Positions 47,701 through 58,038 of a DNA stretch of 64,000 bases are shown here, in pieces. Source of the stretch: Leptasterias polaris (taxonomy: Eukaryota; Echinodermata; Asteroidea; Forcipulatida; Asteriidae). The stretch spans positions 1-64,000 of the forward strand of contig JAZGTN010000151.1 in assembly GCA_037783415.1 (NCBI GenBank). Reading direction: 5' to 3'. How positions within the stretch are numbered: the first letter of the stretch is position 1; the number at the start of each line of letters is the position of its first letter. The translations under genes and the position numbers were made by a program. Under the pieces are notes generated by a model that saw only the letters and a list, made by a program, of their open reading frames with translations, made no database searches and was not told the origin of the DNA.

Positions 47701-50700
47701 TCAAGTTTGAGATCTTGCATCAGGCCTGGAATTTACACAGAGGTCGTGACCTCTGTTGCCCTGGTCTTGGCCTTGGTGCCCTCTCAAAAGTTTCCCATAG
47801 ACTTTTAAAAGAATCCGACGGAAGTGCCCTTTGCAGAATGAAAATAGCCTTGCCCTTTCCATGCATTTCCAGGCTTGTTGCATATCTCCGTCATTTTCGC
47901 GAGGGGAAAAATGTTTCAAAAATCACAAAATATTTGCAAATCGTTCTCATTGCTTTTAACGTTGTAATCAATTTTCTGGACCTAATAGGCCTATGTAGTG
48001 TTTTCACAGCTACAGTTAGCATAGTAAACTGATACCATGATTTGAAAGAATATTTCAGAGAGTTGTTCATGTATTAGTTAAAGAAGTTATGAATCCGTAG
48101 TTTCAATTTCCAAAGATATGCTGTGAATATTTTCAATCACTTTTTGAACACTTTGTTTCTGAGAGACAACAGTACAGTTGAGCAGACTTTTGTTCACAAC
48201 GTTTCAATCGTGTGACAAAGGTTTACTTCCTACACAATGTTTTCTAATTTCTAATTATTCTCCGTCTTACATGTTCAACCTCAAAGATTTAACATGGTAA
48301 AGGAAACAACAAAATTGTGCAAATCATTTGAAATGTTGCATCCTCTACAAAATAAATCAAGCTTGTAATACATAAAAATATTCACATGGAAATTGTCTAA
48401 GGATTTCTAGGTACAGTAGAAAAACTTGTCACTTTCGGTGCTGCATTCAAGGAGTACTATGACTCGATGTTTACTTGTCATGCTTGTGTGTGAGTGCTAA
48501 AGGGTTAAAAAAGGGATAACATTTTCAATGTGTGGTAAGACATCTGCTCTAGAAATGCAAAGGTCGTGGGTTCGAATCCCACCCGAGTGATTTGCCTGTG
48601 GATTTTTTTTTCAAAGAACTCGGGAAAATACTGAGTATACAGTGCTTAACTCAGGGTAAAAACTAAATTATATTTTTAATTTTCTTACAATTTCCATCAT
48701 CCAGAATATTGCTCTGTTGGTCAGAAACATCTGCAGCTGAAGGAGTCTGCTGCTTTGGTGGTTTCTCTTTCTCTTTGGGTTTTAGAGGTTGCCGGGGCTG
48801 GGTTGGTTTCTTGGCAGCAGGTTTGGCGACTGGTTCCTAAATACAGAATGAACAACGAAATTTGACATTAGGCTTCTCCTTGACGTTAGGTTCCTTGATA
48901 CAGTAGGCTCCTCCCATAGTCGCCTCAAAGTCTCCCATATTCTTAACTACGCCTAACACATCAAACTCTAACATAATGTTTTCTTTAACTCTGTTGGACA
49001 GAGGACGGCGTCAGTGAATCTGATCATGCTTTACATGGGATCAAGCATGCCACCATAATCAGAGTCCAATTACCACGTGAGGTTGGATTGTGTTAGAGTG
49101 AGGAAGGATCCTAGTAAAATAACTCCATGGAGTTAGGGATGCAATGCAAATAATGGTGAAGTAATCTATGCTGCACATTCCTGTAACTGTGTAAGGCAGA
49201 GCACAGTGCTGCAGATTGCCACTGAAGAAATTGACCACGGTTGAGAGCCTGAATTTCATTTCAGTCGAGCACAGCTGGGCCCAATTTCATCGCCTTGATT
49301 CCCATAGAAATCCGAGCTTACGGCGCCCAGTAAAGCTTGTGATTCGATGAGCCACAAGTGCAGAATTCTGCGGCAAGCAGAGCCATGAAATTGGGCCTTG
49401 GCGGCTTCTCCAGTTTACAACTCTCATTGAAGCACTTTGAGCGATGACTCCATCAGCATGTGCGTGCCTACAAATGCCACTGTTATGAATGGTGAGGCAT
49501 GGGTTGTCTGACAGTTGGAGGGTTTTATTAATATGCAATGTCTGTTCGTATGTATAAAATAAGGCAGTTTTTATATAGCGCATATCACCAACAGCTCTAT
49601 AAAATTGGTCCCAGCTGATCATTAGATATCATTGGGAAAATGTTTCTGAGAGAATTAAGAAAGTTGGAGAACAGATTTCACCTTCAGTGTCCATAACCTA
49701 AGTGATTGACAGGTCAGGTTTAAACCACGTTCAGTCAACCCTCCATACATGCCTTGTAGAGAGCACTATTATAATGAGGTTCTTTCTGCTTATAAAGACT
49801 ACATTCTGAAGTCCTGAATCTCATTTGAGCTTTGTGTTTCTTATTTTAACAATGCTCCTGATAAAAAGAGGTAAGATGGCCAACAACAAGCTTGTTGTAA
49901 TAACATTTGACTGTATCAGAACCATAGAAATAGAACCCGGAGAACGCCGAGTGCGTCATTGTGCGTGCGGCTTCGTTGTGAGACCATTTTTATGGACGCG
50001 CGTACGCCATTTTTTTTACGCGTGTATGGCAAAATTAGCATATTACGGTCTATGTGCGTTGCCATTTTTGCCATACACGCGTGTCACGTGATGATCATTT
50101 TGCCATACACGCGTGTCGCGTGGTATCGATACGCCGCGTCCACAGACGACACAGAGGACGGTCGAGCTCAGCGTTCTCCGGGTTCTATTTCTATGATCAG
50201 AACTCACTAGCCCAGCGTACATTGTCTAGTAAAAACTGCTAGTGGCTAGCGCTAGTCCACACAAATTCTCAACTTGCCTTGTGGGCTGCTAAAAACTGTG
50301 AAACATATTTGTTTATAATGCTCATATGTCTTCCTTTCCAGATGTGAACAACAAGTTTTTAAAATGTGCTGATTTATTGTTCAGTGTGTGAATGTAACTT
50401 CATTCAACAATAAATCTGGTTGGGATCTCTACTGTTAATATCAGAAAGATACATTTATGACAATACATGTTTAAACTCTGGGCTGCTAAACTTTTCCTGG
50501 GGGCAAAGTAAAATGCACTTGCCTGGTGGGCTAATTTACAAAAAGCTATAAAAAGCACAAGGCCTGTGTATAAATGTACCTTGTAAGCTTTTGTGAGGGT
50601 TCTTCGTTGTCTCTTTAGCTCGTTGCCTTCGTCATCACTCATTGGCTCATCATCCTCTGAGTTGCTGATGTCGCTGTCTGTCGCATCCGAGTCACTATCC

Positions 50701-51900
50701 TCACTGGAATATTCATCATCACCGGAATTCTAAACACAAAGGACCAGGTAAAATTAGAAAGAAAGAATACAAAGCATTTATCATCGATTAATTCATTCAA
50801 TAGTCAGAATTTCACTGGATTATCCTCAATATCCCACATAGTATAATATTTCAGTTCAACTGTAAAATTTAATAATGATAATAATAATAACAGATGATTC
50901 TTTTAAATTACATATCATCGTGAGGTTCCAATGCGCTTCAGAAAAGAGACAGAAAGACAAGAATAGAGAAAAACAAGTTTGTATTTTAGTCTTCTGTACA
51001 CAGTCAAAAGTTCACAAAACACTGACAAATGAGAGAATAAAAGAAGCTTAAAAAGGCAGGGGGGGGGAACTAAAGTTTAATCTTGCAGGGTTTTCCATGT
51101 TCACTCTTTCCTTTCCTTTAAGTAGATCATTTCATGGCCGAATATCCCTGAACGCGAGCAAGTGGTCCCGAAGCTGGTTATTTAATTGGCTACCAAATTC
51201 TACCAAAGATTTAATGTAATATGTAACAAGCAGTTGAAGCTAATAGCTGTATGTCATCACTTCACAAACTGCACATTCACCAACTAAACCTAGTGAAACA
51301 GTCTTGCATAAACACATTTCTGAAAAATTTCCGGCTACAAAAGCCATTAAACTTAAGCAAACAGCTCCCCATATATTATTGGTTGCAGGTATGGGACCCT
51401 ACCTCATGGCTGAAGTCACTCATACTGGTTGAATTAGATCAAATAAACTTGAACTCTGGCTTCCACCAGTTTGAAAACTGAGCTTATTTTAAGCTATTCC
51501 ATTTTTGTTTGTACCTGTGTGCTATGTAACACAGGCTCTTTATCAATATGCACATTAGGACTCCGATGTTTACCAAGCGCTGTGAGTAATGAATATGGAT
51601 ATGAATATGTATTGTCTGCATCAAAAATACAGATAATTGTGTTCCATTGGCAACTGGAAATATTATAATCATAAAACTAATACTTAGTCACAAAGTTTCT
51701 CATCAGCCAGGCCGACTCATTTCTTGATAGTTTTTAATTTGCATAAAGACAGGGTAGGGGATTTGATGATGCAGTCTATTTACCTCCTCAAATCCACCGT
51801 AAGTCGTCTTATAGAAGTCATCTTGCTCTTCCTCTTGCAGCATACGAGACATACGATTCCCTGCATTGAACCTCTTATCTCTAGTCAGAGCTAGAGCCAT
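44702..51900 (-). CDS. VPS72: VPS72 / YL1, H2A.Z-loading subunit of SRCAP and TIP60 complexes
   Basis: YL1 is the histone chaperone that hands H2A.Z-H2B to the SRCAP/SWR1 and TIP60/p400 remodellers in the nucleus. Six exons, from high to low coordinate, are 51900-51784, 50729-50580, 48836-48689, 47665-47471, 46225-46075 and 44984-44702. Phases agree throughout and total 1044 bases (347 aa against about 364 in mammals). The N-terminus MALALTRDKRFNAGNRMSRM and DDFYKTTYGGFEE match the family start. Next comes an acidic, Ser/Asp-rich H2A.Z-binding segment ending in LKRQRRTLTKAYK, then a K/P-rich linker, then RRLTQEELLDEARVTEEKN. The C-terminal YL1_C domain includes CSRNFITFSEEA, LCPVTRQRAMYLDPITNIPY and AFKVIREAY. 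The start chosen is the first in-frame ATG, in the context ATCATGG. Introns carry a hAT MITE, a SINE and fold-backs. The gene looks intact. Confidence 0.95.
46795..47340. repeat. Degenerate tandem repeat, about 200-bp period
   Basis: TATGAGCAGCTTGATAAG at 46797 and TATGAGCGGCCAAAT at 46999 open two diverged copies that both run through CACTGGGA and AATAACAAGAGATT. Shorter partial copies (GAAATTTTGAGTAGTTC and GAAATTATGAGTAGCTC) follow to about 47340. It lies in the VPS72 intron between the exons at 47471 and 46225. Confidence 0.6.
47721..47877 (+). repeat. CAGGCCTGG-family element in a VPS72 intron
   Basis: It starts CAGGCCTGGAATTTACAC and ends CATTTCCAGGCTTG, with CCTTGGTGCCC and GGAAGTGCCCTTTGC inside. 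Confidence 0.7.
48530..48655 (+). repeat. tRNA-derived SINE in a VPS72 intron
   Basis: A perfect T arm (GTGGGTTCGAATCCCAC, B box) follows a shortened tRNA-like 5' part (GTGGTAAGACATCTGCTC). The body reads GATTTGCCTGTGG, a T-run, AACTCGGGAAAATACTGAG and TACAGTGCTTAA. The D arm is incomplete, so it is not a tRNA gene. Confidence 0.65.
49277..49397. repeat. Short fold-back element, GGCCCAATTTCAT family
   Basis: It starts GGGCCCAATTTCATCGCC and ends GAGCCATGAAATTGGGCC, 121 bp in all. It shares GTGCAGAATTCTG with the remnant at 29608-29670. Confidence 0.7.
49923..50195. mobile_element. hAT-like MITE with intact 8-bp target duplications
   Basis: The 273-bp element begins CATAGAAATAGAACCCGGAG and ends with its exact complement. 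The terminal inverted repeat is 25 bp and perfect. ATCAGAAC lies immediately outside both ends (49915-49922 and 50196-50203). An 8-bp duplication and ends starting CA are hAT features. The interior is CpG-rich with GCCATACACGCGTGTC-type direct repeats and a CACGTG site, and has no coding capacity. It lies in the large VPS72 intron between the exons at 50580 and 48836. Intact ends and duplications suggest a fairly recent insertion. Confidence 0.85.
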
Positions 51901-54446
51901 GATGAAACGGGTGCCTCTCACTTAGTTTTGTTCAGAGTAAAGTTCCAGTCCTCCTCATTGAAGAATGATTAGGACAGGTTTTGTTTGCGTTATCTGACCT
52001 GGGCAACAAAATCAAAATTGAAGAATTGAATTGTAAATCATATGCTTCAGATCAAGCCCAAAGGAATACCAAGAAATTATTGAGTGACTGGAAGATAGTA
52101 ATGTATGAAGTGCAGAGCCCAACTGAACAAGTTTTGCCATGCTAAAGTTAGGCCCATTAACCCTCTTGCTGTCCGACCATTCAATACCATTCATTCACAC
52201 TGTGGTTTTGAATGATAGATAAGCTATGCCAGCCCTGCAATATGATACCATGAGGGAATGCATCTCATGTACACAGTTAGTTCTGTGCACAGTTGTGCCA
52301 CCATACACAACTTTGGCAGTTGAATGGTTTCCAATGGTTGGTCAACTCACTTGAAAATGTTGCGAACAGTAGGAGGGTTAAAGGGCATGTTATAATGTTT
52401 TACTTGCAGGGCCAAATCCATCAACTTGGAAACATAGAAACAGAGCTGTAAAATTAATTAGAATGGGCAATATGACTGAGTGTGTACTAAAATAGACGAG
52501 TGTCACAGCAAAAGTGCTGGAGGACTACGAGACCGGTCTCAAGTCAATTTTTTGTGGACTTGGACTCGGACTTGGTCTCAGAGCACCATTGACTTGGGAC
52601 TCAACCCTGGGATATTATTTAGATACGGAGAAGGGGCTGGTTTAATTACACAAGCCTGAGTAAAGAAGGTGGAAACAAAAACACAAAATCAAATTCAAAG
52701 GTGGAATGAAGGAGAAAATTGAATTAATTGGTGAATGAGACAGATCTGTAGCTGTTGAAAAAGGAGCAGGTAAAGACAAGAAGTTGTTAGTCACTGAGTG
52801 GTATGGTGTTGGTAATTGAAATGTTACGATAAATTAAAAAGGAGTTTTAAAAGAGGGAAACAAATTTGTCCAAAGATTTTCGAGCATTGAAACATTGCAG
52901 TTCTGCCACAGCTTTGTTTGAACTGAGTGCCTGTGTACTCTTTGGTCGCTGAAGGGACCGATACTATTTCACGTATCAGGGACGCAGAGCAGAGTACACA
53001 ACCAGTGAATGGGTGCTGTCAAAACATTTTTCCAAATCATGTGTACAGTTCGTTGTAACCCTCTGGTCTACGACCATCAAGAGGATGGAGTGTACGATTA
53101 TCGTTTGTCTAAAGATATTACATAACCAAATGAAAGCAGCTGCAACAAATGATAATCTTTCTCTTCATGATCATACTCTCGTATTCACGTACAATTCTTC
53201 TTACCTCAGTGGCTTCCGAGTACCTGAACAACTACAACGAACTAGTCTACACACATAGTGTAACACTACACAAAAAATCACAAGAACAAACTTTACAAGA
53301 ATTGAGAGAACATGCACTGAGCTCAGCATGCTCAGTCAGCTACCTGGTATTAGGTTCTTCCACATCAACAACCTTATCCACGTTCTCTACTTCAGTCTGA
53401 GTCAGGTACATTCATTACACATCCCCTGTGCTGTGGCCTAAAAATACACCACCTTTAATTATTTACTCTCACTGGTGACGGTGACACTGACGTGACGGTG
53501 ACACTGACAAAATATGTCGTGAGTCGTGAGTAAGTTTAGTTACGAGCAAGGACAGACAGTCACACGACGAAACAGTGTGCCAAAAAGACCATTCGAACAT
53601 TTCGTTGTGCATTGCGATTAGCGATCCCTAGTCAGCATGGTCAGTAGTTCACATAGTTACGAAAAAGGTGATTGAGGTATGAAACACTTTGCCTTTAAAA
53701 ATATAAAATATACAAAGCTCCTACTTACTACTAAACACTACAAACAAGCATGAATTTCCACTTTCATACTTCCGAGTCGAATTCTGCGGTTCGCACTTTG
53801 TCTTGGCGACTGTGTGATGATTGATTTTGCGTAAAAAAGCGACGTGAAGCTCTGAACCCTTTGACCGTAGTTGATTGGCACAATACTGGCAGTTGAGGGC
53901 GCACAACAAAGTTCTGAAAAGAAGTTGATTTTTTGTTAAATTCATCTCTAGGGATCGATCGGGAGGAGTGATTATGACCATGACAGAATAAAACTTATGT
54001 CATACAGAAGATAGTTTTGTTTTGCATTTCTTTATAAGCAACTTATTAATCATAAGGATATTAATAAAGATAAAAGGGTCGTCCCAAAATTGTCAACATT
54101 TTCATTAAAATATTGTGCAACAATGGGTTGTGTGACCTGAAAAATATTGAAAATTTAGATGGTCTCTCAATGTTTGTTAACAGTTCAAGTATTTGAACCA
54201 AAAAATGACAGTTGATCCAAAAAAATAAAAAATTTCAAGATAAAATAGTTGGCCTTTGGTGCAGACAGTGGTAAATCCAACCCAATCGGCAAATTCTGCA
54301 TCTCGGAGTAGGGTGAAAGCATAAAAAGCAGCCCATTCATGATAAAATACCTTCTTATGAAATTGAAATGTACACGGTTTTCTAAAATTGACCAAAAGAG
54401 GGCGCTATTTTCATAACACTTAATTAAAATGCAAATAACTGCTTAA
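51901..54446. other. VPS72 upstream region, left part of the VPS72-CHTOP gap
   Basis: The VPS72 promoter should lie here, but no TATA box or clear CpG cluster marks it. Seen: short CTTGGACTCGGACTTGG repeats at 52540-52580, and a GTGACGGTGACACTGAC tandem at 53475-53510. Several open frames of 60-86 codons on both strands have no recognisable domain. Confidence 0.4.
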
Positions 54447-54673
54447 TAGATAGGTTGCAGTATGACGTAAGTCGGCCATCTTTACGGGCAATTTGGAACA
54501 CACAGTCATGCGTTACGCGTGAGAACGGCGTGCAGCACGCGCACATTTCACCAAACTCATTGCGTGATTGGTTAGTGAACGACGCGGCTGCGTTAATAAT
54601 TTGAGCGCTTGACGCGCCTGCAAGCCAAAATGCAATTTGCCCGTAAAGATGGCGTCTACTGGGAACTATCTAT
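54447..54673. repeat. 227-bp fold-back / MITE with GCCATCTTTACGGGCAA arms
   Basis: The outer ends AATAGATAG and CTATCTATT, and the inner arm GCCATCTTTACGGGCAA with its complement near 54633-54652, form imperfect inverted repeats. The CpG-rich interior contrasts with the AT-rich flanks. Confidence 0.65.
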
Positions 54674-54827
54674 TGGCAAGTTTCACGATTGTGGATTTAT
54701 ATACTAGCAATCCACATGTAAATATCTATTATTCTGAACTGTTTCCACGCTGGTGCCTGAGGTGCGCCACGAAACTCAATTTCTAAACACTTCACATGCA
54801 CTCCATGATCCCCGCACCATGGTATAC

Positions 54828-54884
54828 GAGGAGGCATGCGCCGGGGGAGGAGGCATGCGCCGGGGGAGGAGGCATGCGCCGGGG
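54828..54884. repeat. Minisatellite, three 19-bp repeats
   Basis: Three exact copies of GAGGAGGCATGCGCCGGGG lie in tandem. It is GC-rich in an AT-rich setting. Confidence 0.9.
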
Positions 54885-55147
54885 AAGGGGGGCTGGGGTC
54901 CACAATATTATGCAATGGATCAATATGATAGTTTCCTGTCGATTTGAAAAGCATTTCCCTTTTACTTAGCAAATTAGTACAAGATCAATCTCATATAGTG
55001 TCTGTTATGTTATAAAGAGCTCTGTCCTTACTCTAATTACTTTGAGACTATGGTGGTCTAGCCTATAAAAGGATTTTTAAGAATGAACCAGGGCCATTTA
55101 TAATTAAATTTCATACTACTAGTACTACTGCATGTAGGTAGTACTAG

Positions 55148-55310
55148 AGCTGCTTATTATTTTATTAGCACAAAATTTAATGCTAGGCACAACAAACGCT
55201 TACCAGAATGAGGTTATACCAGCCAAAATACCACGTCGGCATATCCGGTACCATGGCCCATTATGTACCTGCTCATTTCTTTGTTCAGCAACTATGAATT
55301 GGACCCAGGC
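55148..55310. repeat. Dispersed repeat related to 38866-39050
   Basis: It contains GAGCTGCTTATTATTT, CGCTTACCAGAATGAGGTTA, CAGCCAAAATACCACGTCGG and CCTGCTCATTTCT, matching the order of blocks in the copies at 28311 and 38866. Confidence 0.55.
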
Positions 55311-55344
55311 AGGCGGCCTGCTTTAATTTCAATTTTGTATGAGT

Positions 55345-55493
55345 CTCGTCACAGTTACATGTTGACCGTGCACAATTTCCGCCATTTTGGGAGTCCTTCG
55401 AGTCCAGTCAATTTCCTTTGTTTTTTGACTCCCAAAATAGCGTATAAGTGAATTGGTCAACATCTTTAAACGCCTACCCCCACCTGTGACGAG
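55345..55493. repeat. 149-bp fold-back element
   Basis: The ends CTCGTCACAG and CTGTGACGAG are exact complements. Inner arms GTTGACC/GGTCAAC and CCATTTTGGGAGTC/GACTCCCAAAATAG continue the palindrome. Confidence 0.7.
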
Positions 55494-57358
55494 CCGAACC
55501 GAAGTGAGCGCATGTGAGACGCGCGCGTTACTGGTCCCCTTTCTTTATTACTGACGATTTGGCAGGAATCCCGACTTGAACCAAGTCTAGAGAATAACTC
55601 CCCAGACTAGCCATAGTCTTCGACAGAGATGACTGATGGCTTATTTTGTTAAAGATTGTTTTAAATATAATATAAACAAACACAAAATATGAACAAATAA
55701 GCAAAGCAACAACAACAACAATAATCAATAAATAAAAACAAACACTAGCATCCTTATCAGCATATAAAGACAACGACTATGGCTGTAACAAAAGTATTGT
55801 TTTTAAAATGTGTTTGCTCCATCCAACAGCCTTTGTGAGTTGCTCGATACAAGACTACTAAAAACAGCCACGCAACGGCCGCGGAGGGACGTTAGCCTGA
55901 CCTGAAATGACGCCCATTTTCAAAGGGACAACAAGAAGCGAGTTTGCCCAATTTGGTATCATCACATATTTTTTACAGAAAACAAATAATATGTTTTCAG
56001 TGATTTGCTCAGTCAAACTTAAAGATTAAATGACCTCATGCGATACCATCATAATGTTTCCCACAATGAAATCAAAGAAGAAAACTTCATATGAAACCAT
56101 TTCCCCAAGCTTTATTGTACTACATGTTGCCCAACTGAAGTTGGGTTAAGTCCCGAATTCGGCTTTACTCATTGAATTTCTCAAATAATGATTGAGACGG
56201 AATTGAAACTCGTCGACTGGTTATGTACTGTGTGAAATTCTTCTGAAAAACGTATATTTTCTCCGAGTTTTTGTCACGTAAGTTACTTTTTTTCAGTTAA
56301 TGAACTGTGTATGCATTATCAGGCTCGATTTTTTGTTTGGTTTTAAATATTACCTTGTGATTTAACCTGAATTATTTTGAAAGTTTGTCGGACCATCGTC
56401 GAATTCGAACGAGCGTGCAAAAAACGACATTCCAAACATCCCAAACATGGCGTCACGTATACGTAGCACCTTCTTTATTCCCCCTTACAGCAATCAGAAA
56501 CAATGCTAGAGTGTCAAACCTCTATGGTCTGTTCATGGTCTGTTTAGACTGTGCCTGTTTATGGAAAAGGATTGTGGTCCTTTCTCTATGGATGGTTGGA
56601 ATGAGCGCCTGGCTGTGTGTTTTCAATTTTATTCAGTCGATTATAAAATACTAAATTGATAATTATAAATTTAGTCACAAAAATTTGGATATTTTTCTGG
56701 AATACGTGGCAAATCATGATTAAATCCAATTCTGATTCCAACCGCTTCTTTCTTACTTTTTTCATTATCAATCGTATGACAAAACAGTAAACCCTCCAAA
56801 CTGTATTGTGTTCATACATTACATACATGTCATACTTCGCGCGAAAACAAAAGGGTATGGCCTACAGTACAGATTTAAATTCGCTTTGCATTCACTTTCG
56901 CGTGAAGTATGATTGTACTGGGCTATAGTCGACTCTCAGTGCAACTTTTTTTTTTACAGAAGTACAGTACTTGGAGTATTATATTTACTCAGTCTCAGAT
57001 ATAAATCATGTTTTGGCAGTGCATATTTTGCTGGAACCGAACATGCGGGCGTGCAGGAACCGTTTTTTGTTTTTTTTTGGGGGGGGGTTTCAACCATTTA
57101 AGAGTGTCGCACTTTAATTCCCTTAAAAAAATCTTCAAGAAGAGCCACTAATCAGATAAAGAGAGTGAAAAAGTGGCATTTGGATTCGTTGTGGTAGTCA
57201 CTATACCACCTTCATTTAAAAATTTCAAGCCATTCAGTCACCACTCATAGTCATAATGACGCGAACAAGTTGAGAATTTTTTTATTATAGTACTAGTGTT
57301 AAGTTTTTCTTGAAACTAATAATAACCACTTATATTTTATGTTTTTGTTCATTTACAG
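55494..57358. other. CHTOP upstream region
   Basis: A good splice acceptor (TTCATTTACAG, ending 57358) precedes the CHTOP start codon by 60 bases. A non-coding first exon and the promoter are therefore expected upstream. A CpG-containing stretch at 55855-55935 and one at 55490-55530 are candidates; neither is proven. No other gene was recognised. Confidence 0.35.
57063..57100 (+). repeat. T/G homopolymer resembling the satellite's tract
   Basis: T9 and G9 followed by TTTCAACCATTTAAGA parallels the satellite's T(n)G(n)TCTCAACTTTTAAGA. The similarity is short. Confidence 0.35.
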
Positions 57359-58038
57359 AACGCCAGCATTGAGTCAACAACGCAACGGTGTACAGTAGAA
57401 CAATAACAAACCAGCACCATGAATTCTGTGAACACACCCGTCCCAAAGATAGTGCTTAAAAGCACAACTAAACAAACACTAAATGATCGGTGAGAGAAAA
57501 AGAAATACCATTGCATATAAATATCAATATTGCCAACAAACCTTCTTTTAAAGGTTAGCGTTCGGCAAGAAGAATGATACTCCTCAAGGAAAGAGAAGAC
57601 GTTCATTGTAAGACACCACAAAATGAACAATTTTTTTTTAAATGTTGGCCAACTGGCAATTTCCATGCGCAGTTGTGGTGCGGTTTCACAAGCCTTCCAA
57701 TTCGTCAGAAAAAAATTAATGCAGAGAATATTAATTCTCAATCCTGAGGAACACAATAATATAGCTTGTGAAATGCACATTGCAAGAAAGCTCAAGTCTT
57801 CTTTAGTGAATGTATTGAGCGAAAAAGCCATCCCAAACATCCTTTGCTTGGAAATTACAAAGCAGGGAGATTGATGGTTTGATGCATGTTGATAAAAAAC
57901 AGGAGGCGTAATGAAAGAGGAGGCAATGGTTAAAAGATGAGGAAAAACAAATGAGCATAAAACAAATGGCATGGTCATGGCAACAAACAATGCCAGATCA
58001 CTCGCCACAAGGCAGTGTGCGCGACTGCTAATGTACAA
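57349..58038 (-). other. Antisense 229-codon open frame, not recognised
   Basis: It is open on the strand opposite CHTOP, overlapping its first coding exon and intron 1. The peptide has several hydrophobic stretches (for example [18 protein letters not shown] and [18 protein letters not shown]). Further frames upstream on the same strand (58028-58500) carry N-glycosylation-like NIS and NSS motifs before a hydrophobic segment. This could be a decayed multi-pass membrane gene or chance. I could not match it to a family, and no catalytic or receptor signature is visible. Confidence 0.2.

Noticed and set aside
48530..48600. tRNA gene with a perfect T arm
   Set aside because: The D arm and acceptor stem are incomplete and a SINE body follows directly.
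51901..51921. Upstream start extending VPS72 by seven residues
   Set aside because: The upstream codon is GTG, while the ATG at 51900 has a good context and gives the family's usual N-terminal length.
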